DNA from: Coriobacteriia bacterium
Lineage (GTDB): Bacteria > Actinomycetota > Coriobacteriia > Anaerosomatales > PHET01
DNA length: 64,000 bases
Direction of reading: 5' to 3'
Assembly (NCBI GenBank): GCA_034370385.1
Contig: JAXMKZ010000030.1
Location: 1 to 64,000, forward strand
Shown here: piece after piece, positions 18,801 to 26,867 of the stretch
How the letters are laid out: every line of letters starts with the position of its first letter
Numbering within the stretch: position 1 is the stretch's first letter
Made by a program: the position numbers and the translations under genes
Notes under the pieces: generated by a model
Database searches by the model: none
Seen by the model: only the letters and a program-made list of their open reading frames with translations
What the model was told of the DNA's origin: nothing

Positions 18801-19367
18801 ATCGAGGACCTCGACACCTCGCGGCGCGCTCTGGGCAAGGTCGTCGCCGCCATCGACCGGAAGATGAAAGATCGATTCCTCGAGACCTTCGAATCCGTGG
18901 ATGCTCACTTCCAGGAGATCTTCGCGATCCTCTTCCCCGGCGGTGCCGCGCAACTGGTACTGACGGAGCCGGACGACCCTGAGATGACCGGGGTCGAGGT
19001 GGCTGCGCAACCACGGGGCAAGAAGCTTGCGAAGATGTCGCTCATGTCAGGTGGCGAGAAATCACTCACGGCGCTCGCCCTTCTGTTCGCCGTCTATCGA
19101 ACGCGCCCCTGCCCGTTCTACATCCTCGACGAAGTCGAAGCGGCCCTCGACGACACCAACCTGCGGCGTTTCATCTCGTTCGTCGATTCGATGCGCACGC
19201 ACACGCAGTTCATCGTGGTGACCCACCAGCGGCGCACCATGGAGATGGCTGACGTGCTCTACGGCGTCTCGATGCAGGCGGATGGCGTCAGCAAAGTGGT
19301 CAGCCAGAAGCTCGACCGTGCCGGAAACGTCGGGGAGGTCGCAGATGAGCTCGGCGTGGTTCAGTAG
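15801..19367 (+). CDS. smc: chromosome segregation protein SMC
   Basis: The 1188-residue condensin ATPase has Walker A GPNGSGKSN at residues 31-39, long coiled coils (about 170-480 and 660-950), a hinge domain (about 510-640, with VIGPVAEAL), and the C-terminal ABC signature SGGEKSL near 1082 with Walker B YILDEVEAALDD. It compacts and segregates chromosomes with ScpA/ScpB, which are not encoded here. The start is GTG 15801 after GAGGGGGA. Its last 23 bases overlap the ftsY start. Confidence 0.96.
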   Translation: MHLKSLILKGFKSFADRSVLSLEPGVTTVVGPNGSGKSNISDAVLWVLGEQSAKTLRGQAMEDVIFAGSSARQAVGVAEVDLVLDNSDGTLPLEFTEVTITRRMYRSGESEYLINQSPARLMDVQDLMHDSGLGRDTHSIISQGRLDEVLNSRPEDRRALIEEAAGVLKHKKRKERAVRKLAGLEAHLERARDIALEIDRQLRPLERQASKATQHTDLVHRIRDLDVALAVDDLRGLQAEWDEISKREKEAEADIDLSRYRLTEKEHELDKFQSLLEEKGLFVGDLSEQRRRMQSILERLDAGLLLLEEKGKNLISRLSELRAKLHQAETRAASRGGELEALTADRLETDARLRGFYTQLSELRKESERVRKARTAADDELARLSAEVRRSRKLLDDDRLALSKAEQAVSSSGLEIELLERRQSQVHESRQAGQATLSARRSRLDNLDSLTARVKRDMALADSDVDKRVRVLDSRRRELDAQREALTSARAEARGLEEVDRAFAAASPALAWAISKRDELPGVIGPVAEALRTSDRFEGLVERLLGADLFGLLVQDAASAAAVATSVASNAAGEIALLPVADMRSHHSSTVAAGTRLFDHLDCDEQARPALEALLGDVMLVDSIEDALAASAADTTGSRFTTLSGAVVWPSGKLTLGTQVADTEGVLARKRRINSLHEDMGALTARLGEAEAAQAEAEDALALAQQDALELSQKLAALLGEHDSLLEEVGRLEEQLTVLDAESESISNRAHLINERSSKDQPLVQQLTDSIAACEANIESLEEESAAAREVRDVRFREESAVAERLSACQVEIATVSEREVHLKRQLKTITAEITELEETVIRSRDTEKALELLRLRIQPLHDHYLALQEYAESWSLKLRDRARFEQADSESLRQTIHDAQDAVRAAQGEIADKSEAISEIRVSRGQFEIQVNQAVRRIVEELGVPIETALGSEPLEDRRVTEDQAHALRKRMANLGPVNPVAAEEFEALRSRRDFMTAQIEDLDTSRRALGKVVAAIDRKMKDRFLETFESVDAHFQEIFAILFPGGAAQLVLTEPDDPEMTGVEVAAQPRGKKLAKMSLMSGGEKSLTALALLFAVYRTRPCPFYILDEVEAALDDTNLRRFISFVDSMRTHTQFIVVTHQRRTMEMADVLYGVSMQADGVSKVVSQKLDRAGNVGEVADELGVVQ

Positions 19368-20256
19368 GCTCTCTGACGGTCTCAGTCGCAGTCGCGAACG
19401 ACTGGGCGAGCAGCTCAACGTACTGCTGAGACGTGGCCCGGACCTCGATGAGGAGTTCTGGCAGGAGCTCGAAGACGCCCTCATCGGCGGAGACGTGGGC
19501 GTCACCGCCTCCACCGAGATCGTCGATACCCTGCGGGACGAGGCCGCTCGCAAGGCGCTTCCGGACGCCGCAGCGGTCATCGAGCGCCTCGTCACCCGTA
19601 TCGCCGAGGAGTTCGTCGTGGGGAGAGATCCGTTCGCCGAGCACCCGGTCACCGTCTTGATGGTCGGGGTCAACGGAACGGGCAAAACCACATCGGTGGG
19701 CAAGATCGCGAAGCAGGCCACCGATGCAGGTCTCACCGTTCTGCTGGGTAGCGCTGACACGTTCAGGGCGGCGGCGTCCGAGCAACTCGACGTCTGGGCC
19801 CAACGAGCGGGCGTTTCTGTGGTCCGCAGGGACAGGGGAGCGGATCCCGCGGCCGTGGCGTTCGACACGGTCGTACTCGCGGAACAGTCCAAGACCGACC
19901 TGACCCTCATCGACACCGCCGGTCGACTTCACACGTCAGCAGACCTCATGCGTGAGCTGCAGAAGGTACAGCGAGTCACGCGCGATCGCTCGGTAGCGCC
20001 AACAAGAACCGTCCTTGTCATGGACGCCACCACAGGCCAGAACGGTCTGGTGCAGGCCAAAGAGTTCCATGCCGCCCTAGGCGTCGACGGCATCGTCCTC
20101 ACCAAGCTTGACGGCACCGCCAAGGGCGGCGTCGCGGTCGCGATATCCCGCGAGCTGAAGATCCCGATCGTTCGCATAGGTGTCGGCGAAGCGCTTGAGG
20201 ATCTTCGACCATTCGACGCACTCACGTTTGCGCGCGCCCTGGTGTCCGGTGACTGA
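19345..20256 (+). CDS. ftsY: signal recognition particle receptor FtsY
   Basis: This 303-residue SRP GTPase has a short N-domain (four-helix bundle), P-loop GVNGTGKT near residues 108-115, DTAGRLH, and TKLDGTAKGG. It lacks the long acidic N-terminal A domain of the E. coli protein, as is usual in Gram-positives. It docks ribosome-SRP complexes at the membrane. ATG 19345 lies inside the end of smc, but GGGGAGG at 19332-19338 supports it. The frame is open upstream to 19282. Confidence 0.94.
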   Translation: MSSAWFSRLSDGLSRSRERLGEQLNVLLRRGPDLDEEFWQELEDALIGGDVGVTASTEIVDTLRDEAARKALPDAAAVIERLVTRIAEEFVVGRDPFAEHPVTVLMVGVNGTGKTTSVGKIAKQATDAGLTVLLGSADTFRAAASEQLDVWAQRAGVSVVRRDRGADPAAVAFDTVVLAEQSKTDLTLIDTAGRLHTSADLMRELQKVQRVTRDRSVAPTRTVLVMDATTGQNGLVQAKEFHAALGVDGIVLTKLDGTAKGGVAVAISRELKIPIVRIGVGEALEDLRPFDALTFARALVSGD

Positions 20257-20827
20257 GGATCTCGAATTCGGCGAGAGCGTACTATCGCCGATCAAGAAGG
20301 ACCGAAGCCAGACGCTCGGCCGATGGGTCGTCGGTCCGCTCGCTCTTGTGCTTCTCGCGTTCTCGCTGGTCTTCTACGTGTTCTACAGCCCGTCCACCAT
20401 CAATGGTGATTCGATGCTTCCGACCCTCGATAATGGCGAGCGTATCCTCACCACCAAGGGATATGACTCGCCTCAGCGCGGCGATGTTGTCAGCTTCGAG
20501 ACCCTTGATCAACGAACCAGCGAACCAGAGACCCTCATCAAGCGGGTCATAGCCGTCCCGGGGGACACGATCGAAGTGGTAGGAGACCGCCCCATCGTCA
20601 ACGGCGTTGCCGAGTCACGGACTGACGTGATCTTCGATCCCCAGGACTCCCGCCGCTTCAAGGCGTATCAGGTGCCTGCAGGAACGGTGTACGTGATGGG
20701 CGACAATCGACCGATCTCGCTCGACAGCCGCTTCATCGGCCCGATTCGCCTTTCTGCCGTGAAGGGAAGGGCTGAGTGGGTCTGGGCCCCCGTCCACAAG
20801 ATTCGCAAGATTCAGTTGCCGCGTTGA
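20249..20827 (+). CDS. lepB: signal peptidase I (first copy)
   Basis: The 192-residue membrane protease has a single hydrophobic segment (about residues 27-48), the nucleophile Ser55 in GDSMLP, the general base Lys98 in LIKRVIAVPGD, and the GDNR box. It cleaves signal peptides of exported proteins on the outer face of the membrane. GTG 20249 overlaps the ftsY stop by 8 bases. It is placed between the SRP receptor and the SRP protein genes, forming a secretion cassette. A divergent paralogue lies at 24406. Confidence 0.92.
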   Translation: MTEDLEFGESVLSPIKKDRSQTLGRWVVGPLALVLLAFSLVFYVFYSPSTINGDSMLPTLDNGERILTTKGYDSPQRGDVVSFETLDQRTSEPETLIKRVIAVPGDTIEVVGDRPIVNGVAESRTDVIFDPQDSRRFKAYQVPAGTVYVMGDNRPISLDSRFIGPIRLSAVKGRAEWVWAPVHKIRKIQLPR

Positions 20828-20889
20828 CCGCCGGAGAAGCCCGTCGTAGCGTGTAGGTCCCACCAACCGCACACCAGCAAGGACTCGTG

Positions 20890-22242
20890 ATGTTCCAGAA
20901 CCTCTCAGACCGCCTCCAGTCCATCTTCGCAGGCCTCACCAGCAAAGGAAGGCTGACCGAGGCCGATGTCGATGCCGCCATGCGCGAGATCCGTATGGCA
21001 CTGCTTGAAGCCGACGTGAACTTCAAGGTCGTCAAGGAGTTCGTGGCCAAGGTGCGCGAGCAGGCTGTCGGCGCCGACGTGATGAACTCATTGACCCCTG
21101 GACAGCAGGTGGTCAAGATCGTTCTCGAAGAGATGACCCATCTGCTGGGCGATACGGAGAGCCGATTGGTCCTGTCCGGACGCCTCCCCAACGTGATCAT
21201 GCTCGTGGGGCTTCAGGGCTCGGGCAAGACGACGGCGACCGCGAAGTTGGCCCGGCTCCTGCGCACGCAGGGGAAGCACCCGCTGATGGTGGCATGCGAC
21301 GTCTACCGCCCTGCAGCCATCGACCAACTCGAGGCCCTCGGCTCTGAGCTCGACATCCCCGTGTACCGCGGAGAGGGCCACGAGCCTGTGGCGATCGCCC
21401 GCGCGGGCGTGCGCCATGCCATCGACAAGCTCAAGGACGTCGTGCTCGTCGATACCGCAGGCAGACTCCACGTCGACGACGAGATGATGGCCGAGGCCGC
21501 CGCCATCAGGTCGGCCGTGAAGCCGGATCAGATTCTCATGGTCGTTGACGCTATGACCGGTCAGGATGCCGTCAATGTCGCCGAGGCGTTCGCTCGAAGA
21601 GTCGATTTCGACGGCATCATCATGAGCAAACTCGATGGTGATGCGCGCGGGGGAGCGGCCCTCTCCATCCGACACGTGACCGGCAAGCCGATCAAGTTCG
21701 TCTCCGAGGGCGAGAAGACCGACGCACTGACGACGTTTCACCCGGACCGCATGGCCAAGCGGATTCTGGGCATGGGCGATATGGTGTCCCTGATCGAGAA
21801 GGCTCAGGAGGTCGCCTCCGCCGAAGACGTTGATGAGGCGGCTGCCCAGCGGATGACCGCGGGGGAGTTCACTCTCGATGACTTCGTGACCCAGATCGCC
21901 AGCGTGCGCAAGATGGGCGGGCTGGGCAGCGTGCTGAAGTCGCTTCCGGGTGCCGGCAAGTTGAAGGACCTCGACGCGCAAGTCGATGAACGAGACCTCG
22001 ATCGGATAGAAGCCATCATCCGATCCATGACGCACAAGGAGCGCAGGCTGCCCAAGACCATCAACGGGTCCCGTCGGTCGCGCATCGCACGGGGTGCCGG
22101 CGTCGAGGTCTCTGACGTCAACAGGCTTCTCAAGCAGTTCGCTGAGACGCAGAAGATGATGAAGCAGTTCGCTGGCATGCAGGGCAAGGGTCGCAAGCGG
22201 ATGCGCATACCCGGCATGCCGGGTGGTTTCGGCGGGATCTGA
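20890..22242 (+). CDS. ffh: signal recognition particle protein Ffh
   Basis: The 450-residue SRP54-type GTPase has an N domain, P-loop GLQGSGKTT near residues 107-115, DTAGRLHVDD, SKLDGDARGGAAL, and a Met-rich C-terminal M domain ending in PGMPGGFGG, which binds signal sequences and SRP RNA. ATG 20890 is preferred to GTG 20887 because AAGGA ends 6 bases upstream. The SRP RNA gene is not visible in the window. Confidence 0.96.
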   Translation: MFQNLSDRLQSIFAGLTSKGRLTEADVDAAMREIRMALLEADVNFKVVKEFVAKVREQAVGADVMNSLTPGQQVVKIVLEEMTHLLGDTESRLVLSGRLPNVIMLVGLQGSGKTTATAKLARLLRTQGKHPLMVACDVYRPAAIDQLEALGSELDIPVYRGEGHEPVAIARAGVRHAIDKLKDVVLVDTAGRLHVDDEMMAEAAAIRSAVKPDQILMVVDAMTGQDAVNVAEAFARRVDFDGIIMSKLDGDARGGAALSIRHVTGKPIKFVSEGEKTDALTTFHPDRMAKRILGMGDMVSLIEKAQEVASAEDVDEAAAQRMTAGEFTLDDFVTQIASVRKMGGLGSVLKSLPGAGKLKDLDAQVDERDLDRIEAIIRSMTHKERRLPKTINGSRRSRIARGAGVEVSDVNRLLKQFAETQKMMKQFAGMQGKGRKRMRIPGMPGGFGGI

Positions 22243-22261
22243 GCGTGATATCGTCGCCTCT

Positions 22262-22291
22262 TTGACCCTTGTTGCCCGCTTGAAGTAACAT
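22262..22291 (+). promoter_or_regulatory. candidate promoter for the rpsP operon
   Basis: TTGACC (22262-22267) and TAACAT (22286-22291) are 18 bases apart in the 116-base ffh-rpsP gap. A CATACT shifted by three bases (22289-22294) is an alternative -10. Confidence 0.4.
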
Positions 22292-22358
22292 ACTCAACCG
22301 CTGTGCTCGAAAGGAGCGGCCCCATCTGTGCGGGCCGCCTTGTCCGGAGGTGAAATCG

Positions 22359-22856
22359 TTGGCAGTCAAGATCCGCTTGGCCCGTCACGGTGCCAAGAAG
22401 GCGCCGTTCTACCGTGTGGTCGTCGCTGACGGCCGCGCACGTCGTGATGGACGCTTCATCGAGGTCGTCGGTCGCTACAACCCGCGCACCGAGCCCTCTT
22501 TCGTCGAACTCGACGTCGAGAAGGTCGAAGCCTGGATCGCAAAGGGCGCCCAGCCCACCGAGGCGGTTGTGAAGATTCTGGCCATCGCCAAGGGTGAGAA
22601 GACCGCACCTGATTCCGGGTCCAAGGTCTCGAAGAAGGCCGCTGAGAAGGCGCAGGCCGAAGCAGACGCTGCGGAGAAGGCGGCTGCCGATGCCGCTGAG
22701 GCCGCAGCCGCAGCCGCCGCAGCGCCCGAGGTTGAAGAGGTCGTTGAGGAGGCCGCTGTCGAGGAAGCCCCCGCAGAGGAGCCTGCTGTCGAGGAGACCC
22801 CGGCTGAGGAGCCCGCTCCTTCGGCTGAGGATGCCGCCGACGAGCCCGCCGAGTAG
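22359..22856 (+). CDS. rpsP: 30S ribosomal protein S16 with long Ala/Glu-rich tail
   Basis: The first 80 or so residues are a normal S16 ([20 protein letters not shown] at the start). The remaining ~85 residues are a low-complexity tail, first Lys/Ala-rich then dominated by Ala, Glu and Pro, giving 165 residues in total against about 85 in E. coli. Tails of this kind occur in other actinobacterial S16 proteins. TTG 22359 is chosen because GGAGG (22346-22350) lies 8 bases upstream; the in-frame GTG at 22350 overlaps that site. Confidence 0.93.
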   Translation: MAVKIRLARHGAKKAPFYRVVVADGRARRDGRFIEVVGRYNPRTEPSFVELDVEKVEAWIAKGAQPTEAVVKILAIAKGEKTAPDSGSKVSKKAAEKAQAEADAAEKAAADAAEAAAAAAAAPEVEEVVEEAAVEEAPAEEPAVEETPAEEPAPSAEDAADEPAE

Positions 22857-22867
22857 CGGCGGACTCC

Positions 22868-23119
22868 ATGGCACACTCAGGAGCCGACACCGAAGGCCTC
22901 GTCAAGTTCCTTATCGAGTCTCTTGTGGACTCGCCTGAAGCCGTTCAGATCACGGTGACCGAGAATGGGGACACCGTGCGTTTCGAGGTCGCACTTGAAG
23001 GTGACGACGTTGGCAAGGTGATCGGGCGAGGCGGGCGGATCATCAAGGCGATCCGCACGCTCGCGCGTGCTGCTGGTAGCGCCGAGGGGCGTCACGTCGA
23101 GGTCGACATCGTCGGCTGA
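22868..23119 (+). CDS. khpA: KH-domain RNA-binding protein KhpA
   Basis: This 83-residue single KH-domain protein has the RNA-binding loop GRGG within VIGRGGRIIKAIRTL. KhpA proteins (YlqC family) bind RNA with KhpB/Jag and influence cell elongation and division in other Gram-positives. It sits between rpsP and rimM, its usual position. It starts 11 bases after rpsP. Confidence 0.92.
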   Translation: MAHSGADTEGLVKFLIESLVDSPEAVQITVTENGDTVRFEVALEGDDVGKVIGRGGRIIKAIRTLARAAGSAEGRHVEVDIVG

Positions 23120-23123
23120 CGCG

Positions 23124-23657
23124 ATGGACGACGCAGGATACTCCTCGGTTGCACGCATAGTGAAGACGCACGGACTCAAGGGGGAGGTCGCGGTGATAGC
23201 TACCACCGCGACCTCTCTTTCGTTCCTTCAGGGCACCCAGGTGTGGCTTGTGCCACCGCCAAGTACCATCAGGACCGCGATCGTCAACGGTGTTCGACCC
23301 GGACCCAAGGGCCCCCTCCTCAAGCTCGCCGGCGTCGAGGATGTCGGCGCTGCCGCGCTGCTGGTCGGATGCGAACTGCTCGCAGAATCCCGTCACGTGC
23401 CTGATGAGGTCCTCTCACCCGAGTTCGATACGCCTGACTACTGCGGCTTTCGCGTCACCGATCCCCGACACGGCTTTCTCGGTACGATCACGGAGACCAT
23501 CCTCACGGGAGCGAACGACGTATGGGTCGTGAGCGGTCCCTTGGGAGAGGTGCTCATCCCCGTCATTGACGATGTCGTGGACGTCATCGATGAGGACGCA
23601 GAGACCATTGAGGTGACGCTGCTTCAGGGCCTGCTACCCGAGGGGCAAGAATCATGA
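23124..23657 (+). CDS. rimM: ribosome maturation factor RimM
   Basis: This 177-residue protein binds S19 and helps assemble the 30S head. It has the N-terminal RimM beta barrel with [13 protein letters not shown] and a C-terminal PRC-barrel domain containing [17 protein letters not shown]. The frame is open upstream, but ATG 23124, 4 bases after khpA, gives the normal N-terminus. The stop overlaps the trmD start as ATGA. Confidence 0.93.
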   Translation: MDDAGYSSVARIVKTHGLKGEVAVIATTATSLSFLQGTQVWLVPPPSTIRTAIVNGVRPGPKGPLLKLAGVEDVGAAALLVGCELLAESRHVPDEVLSPEFDTPDYCGFRVTDPRHGFLGTITETILTGANDVWVVSGPLGEVLIPVIDDVVDVIDEDAETIEVTLLQGLLPEGQES

Positions 23658-24409
23658 TCATCGACGCCATCACCATCTTCCCCCGCATGTTCGACGCGCC
23701 CATGTCCACGTCGATTCTCGGCATCGCGCAGGAACGCGGCCTGCTCGTCTTTCGCTCCCATGATCTGAGAGATTGGACGCACGACCGGCATCGTTCGACT
23801 GATGATGAGCCCTATGGCGGTGGACCGGGAATGGTCATGAAGCCGGAACCCCTCTTCGAGGCCGTCGAGGCGGTCAGGGCACTGGAGCAGGACCCCGGTG
23901 TCGTGGTGTTCTTCACGCCCAGCGGTCGACGCTTCGATCAGTCGATCGCTCGAGAGCTCGCGCGTGCGAAGCGCCTCGTCCTCGTGTGCGGCCGATACGA
24001 GGGCTTCGACCAACGCGCATTGGCGTTGGCGGACGTTGAGCTCTCGATCGGCGACTACGTTCTGACCGGCGGAGAGTTGCCTGCGATGGTGGTCGCGGAT
24101 GCCGTGACACGACTGCTACCCGGCGCGCTCGGCGATGATGGCAGTTCGGTGGAGGAGTCGTTCTCCGATGGCCTCCTCGAGTATCCTCACTACACTCGAC
24201 CCGCCGTCTTCCGCGGAACCAGCGTCCCCGACGTGCTGCGAAGCGGAGACCACGGGCGCATCGCCGCATGGAGGCGCGAGCAATCGATCAGACGCACCGC
24301 ACGCACCAGGCCCGACCTACTTCGCACGGCTGATCTCACCGCCGAGGAGCGGTCCCTCGCTGACTCGGAGACGATGTTCCCATCAGAAACCCGGAAGGAA
24401 GACCTGTGA
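23654..24409 (+). CDS. trmD: tRNA (guanine37-N1)-methyltransferase TrmD
   Basis: This 251-residue SPOUT methyltransferase makes m1G37 in tRNA, which prevents frameshifting. Key blocks are [13 protein letters not shown] (about residues 54-66), the trefoil-knot segments [12 protein letters not shown] and [15 protein letters not shown], and the C-terminal HYTRP motif. It begins inside the rimM stop and its own stop overlaps the next GTG. Confidence 0.96.
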   Translation: MIIDAITIFPRMFDAPMSTSILGIAQERGLLVFRSHDLRDWTHDRHRSTDDEPYGGGPGMVMKPEPLFEAVEAVRALEQDPGVVVFFTPSGRRFDQSIARELARAKRLVLVCGRYEGFDQRALALADVELSIGDYVLTGGELPAMVVADAVTRLLPGALGDDGSSVEESFSDGLLEYPHYTRPAVFRGTSVPDVLRSGDHGRIAAWRREQSIRRTARTRPDLLRTADLTAEERSLADSETMFPSETRKEDL

Positions 24410-25029
24410 CCGATCAACTCGAGCCGTTCGCACCGCTGCCTGATGCCGAATCAAACGCGTCGGAGGCCGCAGTGAGCCCGGACGGCCCACCGAAGACGCG
24501 GGAGACCTCCTTCGTTCGATGGATCATCGAAACCGCGCTGCTGGTTCTTCTGGCGTTCGCCCTGGCCCAGGGAATCAAGGCCTTCGTCGTTCAACCATTC
24601 GTCATTCCCACGGGCTCGATGCGTCCGACGATCATGGAGGGCAACCGCGTACTCGCCGAAAAGCTCACCTTCCGGTTTGGAAGAGGGCCTGTCGCCGGAG
24701 ACATCGTCGTCTTTGACGACCCGATGGCCCAGCATCCTCAGCTCATCAAGCGCGTCATCGCGACCGAGGGCCAGACCGTCGAGATCCGGGATGACCTGGT
24801 GTACGTGGACGGCGAGAAGCTCGATGAGCCCTACGTCCATGGGAGACCCAGCGTGGAGGGCTCCGTCCCGCTGCCCGTCGTCGTTCCTCCCGGCAACGTC
24901 TGGCTGATGGGCGACAACCGGCCTGCCAGCGGCGACAGCAGGTTCTTCGGCCCGCGTCCGGTTGAGACCGTTCGAGGACGAGCCTTCTGGACCTACTGGC
25001 CTCCCACCCAGTTCGGAGCGCTCGACTGA
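24406..25029 (+). CDS. lepB: signal peptidase I (second copy)
   Basis: The 207-residue protease has an acidic cytoplasmic N-terminus, one membrane segment (about residues 42-62), Ser71 in TGSMRP, Lys115 in [10 protein letters not shown], and [15 protein letters not shown]. It is closer to the canonical LepB pattern than the copy at 20249. GTG 24406 overlaps the trmD stop as GTGA. Having two genes suggests divided substrate sets or dosage, which cannot be resolved from sequence. Confidence 0.93.
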   Translation: MTDQLEPFAPLPDAESNASEAAVSPDGPPKTRETSFVRWIIETALLVLLAFALAQGIKAFVVQPFVIPTGSMRPTIMEGNRVLAEKLTFRFGRGPVAGDIVVFDDPMAQHPQLIKRVIATEGQTVEIRDDLVYVDGEKLDEPYVHGRPSVEGSVPLPVVVPPGNVWLMGDNRPASGDSRFFGPRPVETVRGRAFWTYWPPTQFGALD

Positions 25030-25034
25030 AACAC

Positions 25035-25069
25035 CCGGGCGCGGTCGACTGCTCGACTGCTCGCCCCGG
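25035..25069 (+). terminator. possible terminator after the second lepB
   Basis: CCGGGCG (25035-25041) pairs with CGCCCCGG (25062-25069), with one bulged C, and encloses a tandem CGACTGCT repeat. No T-run follows. It lies directly after the lepB stop and before the rplS promoter. Confidence 0.4.
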
Positions 25070-25078
25070 AAGAATGCG

Positions 25079-25108
25079 TTGCCCCCTGACCTGCTCCTGG
25101 TCTATACT
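25079..25108 (+). promoter_or_regulatory. candidate promoter for rplS
   Basis: TTGCCC (25079-25084) and a strong TATACT (25103-25108) are 18 bases apart in the 144-base gap before rplS. The transcript would start near 25115, leaving a leader of about 60 bases. Confidence 0.5.
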
Positions 25109-25173
25109 CTCCACTCGCGCCCACCCTCCGGTAGGCGGCTTGCCGAAATCAACGTGAGAACAGGAATTCAACG

Positions 25174-25518
25174 ATGGATATCATCCGCGCCCTTGAGCTG
25201 CAGCAGATTCGTGAGGATCTGCCGCGCTTCCAGGTAGGCGACAGTGTCAAGGTGCATTACAAGATCATCGAAGGAACTCGCGAGCGCACCCAGGTGTTCC
25301 AGGGCGTCATCACGCGTCGTCACGGCGCGTCCAACCGTGAGACCTTCACCGTCCGCAAGATCAGCTTCGGCGTCGGCGTCGAGCGCACGTTCCCCGTTCA
25401 CTCGCCGAAGATCGATAAGGTCGAGATCCTCTCGCACGGCAAGGTCCGTCGCTCGAAGCTCTACTTCCTCAGAGACAAGGTCGGCAAGGCGGCCCGTCTC
25501 AGGGAGAAGGGCTTCTAG
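25174..25518 (+). CDS. rplS: 50S ribosomal protein L19
   Basis: The 114-residue basic protein has the L19 signatures [19 protein letters not shown] and [10 protein letters not shown], with the conserved [15 protein letters not shown] block. It sits at the 30S-50S interface. Its position after trmD (here with a signal peptidase between) is the usual Gram-positive one. It has its own promoter and a downstream hairpin, so it is probably a single-gene transcript. Confidence 0.97.
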   Translation: MDIIRALELQQIREDLPRFQVGDSVKVHYKIIEGTRERTQVFQGVITRRHGASNRETFTVRKISFGVGVERTFPVHSPKIDKVEILSHGKVRRSKLYFLRDKVGKAARLREKGF

Positions 25519-25558
25519 GCCGGAAGAACGCAGGCCCAGATCATGAACCGCATCATTG

Positions 25559-25594
25559 GAAGCGGGGCCCGAACCACTGGTTCGGCCCCGCTTC
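25559..25594 (+). terminator. rplS terminator hairpin
   Basis: GAAGCGGGGCC-C-GAACC (25559-25575) pairs with GGTTCGGCCCCGCTTC (25579-25594): a 16-bp stem with one bulged C and a 3-base loop. There is no T-run, as is common in high-GC genomes. It shows that the rnhB reading frame, open from 25556, must really start further down. Confidence 0.7.
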
Positions 25595-25630
25595 GTGCGT
25601 TCACGGTGTCGTGTCGTGCGTGACGTCTCC

Positions 25631-26404
25631 GTGTTATCAGTGGCAACAGTCAGGCGCCTCATCAGTGAGGCTCAGGACCGGCGGTTGCTTGAACTGTGCG
25701 ATGCCTACCAGGGCGATCGGCGCCCCGGGGTTCAGGCGGCGGTTGCAGCTGGCCGCGCGCGACACAACTCAGTGGCCGATGAGGCGCTCCGTCTGGAGGG
25801 CCTCTACCGTCTGGAGAACGACTTACGAGCCCGAGGTTTCGCGTCGATCGCGGGAATCGATGAGGTGGGCAGGGGCGCACTCGCCGGGCCGCTCACCGTG
25901 GGCGCCGTCATTCTCCCTGCGCGACCCCTGATCGAGGGCCTTGATGACAGCAAACGCCTGACGCCGGGCCGGCGAGAAGAAGTCGATTCGCATGTTCGCG
26001 AGATCGCAATCGCCTACACCATCGTTCACGTACCAGCCACTGAGGTCGATTCGCGTGGCCTGTCCAACGCTCTCAAGAGCGCCATGCTCGAGGCTGTACG
26101 CGGCCTTGCCGTATCTGTGGACCACGTCCTCGTCGATGGCAATCCGCTCTCGATCTTCGATGTTGAAACGGCGATCGTCGGCGGAGACCGTAAGGTCGCT
26201 ACGATAGCGGCTGCCTCGGTGATCGCCAAAGTCGAACGTGATGCGCTCATGCGCGCACACGACGAGGAGTATCCCGCGTATGGGTTCGCCTTGAACAAGG
26301 GCTACGGCACTCGCGAGCACCTCGATGCGATAGCCGTTCACGGCCCCAGCGCACTCCACCGACGCACCTTCTGTCCTGGCGGAGGTACTCAATCGCTGTT
26401 CTGA
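25631..26404 (+). CDS. rnhB: ribonuclease HII
   Basis: This roughly 257-residue enzyme removes ribonucleotides and RNA primers from DNA. It has the DEVGRG motif (Asp77 with this start), DSKRLTPGRRE, and the later acidic residue in DHVLVDGNPLS. About 65 residues precede the catalytic domain, as in other Gram-positive RnhB proteins. The start is uncertain: GTG codons at 25616, 25631 and 25640 are all possible, and none has a clear ribosome site. Confidence 0.9.
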   Translation: MLSVATVRRLISEAQDRRLLELCDAYQGDRRPGVQAAVAAGRARHNSVADEALRLEGLYRLENDLRARGFASIAGIDEVGRGALAGPLTVGAVILPARPLIEGLDDSKRLTPGRREEVDSHVREIAIAYTIVHVPATEVDSRGLSNALKSAMLEAVRGLAVSVDHVLVDGNPLSIFDVETAIVGGDRKVATIAAASVIAKVERDALMRAHDEEYPAYGFALNKGYGTREHLDAIAVHGPSALHRRTFCPGGGTQSLF

Positions 26405-26483
26405 ATGCGGTTCCCGAGCCGTAAGACCCTGCTAAGTCTTTGGCAAGAGCCTTCTGAGAGTGTGAGCTCAGGAGGTGGTCGAC

Positions 26484-26867
26484 ATGACCCAGGAATCACG
26501 CAAGCTCGGCGACAGGGGAGAGGACGCAGCCGCGGCCTACCTGGAGCGCAGCGGACTCACGATAGTGGAGCGGAACTGGCGTTGCCCCGCCGGAGAGGTG
26601 GACATCGTCGCGCTGGATGGTGAGACCCTCGTTCTGTGCGAGGTGAAGACCAGGAAGACTCCCGCAAAGGGCACGCCGGACGAAGCGGTCACACCGGCTA
26701 AGCAGCGGCGCTACGCCAGACTGGCTGCTGCTTACCTTCTTCACGCGGGATCGATCGAGACCTCGGTCCGGTTCGATGTCGTATCCATTCTGGTGGTTGC
26801 ACCCGACCGCGCCTTGCTCAGGCATCACCGAGGCGCATTCACGGCAGATCCAGACTCAGCCGCATGA
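26484..26867 (+). CDS. YraN/UPF0102-family nuclease-like protein
   Basis: The 127-residue protein has the YraN signature GDRGEDAAAAYLERSG, then the nuclease-like core EVDIVALDGETLVLCEVKTRK, where Glu, Asp and the E-x-K motif match the restriction-endonuclease fold. The cellular role is not established. ATG 26484 is chosen because AGGAGG (26470-26475) lies 8 bases upstream. Neighbouring rnhB, comM and dprA form a conserved DNA-processing group. Confidence 0.9.
   Translation: MTQESRKLGDRGEDAAAAYLERSGLTIVERNWRCPAGEVDIVALDGETLVLCEVKTRKTPAKGTPDEAVTPAKQRRYARLAAAYLLHAGSIETSVRFDVVSILVVAPDRALLRHHRGAFTADPDSAA

Noticed and set aside
25047-25063. Tandem CGACTGCT as a binding-site array
   Set aside because: Only two copies, and they lie in the loop of a terminator-like hairpin, so chance is sufficient.
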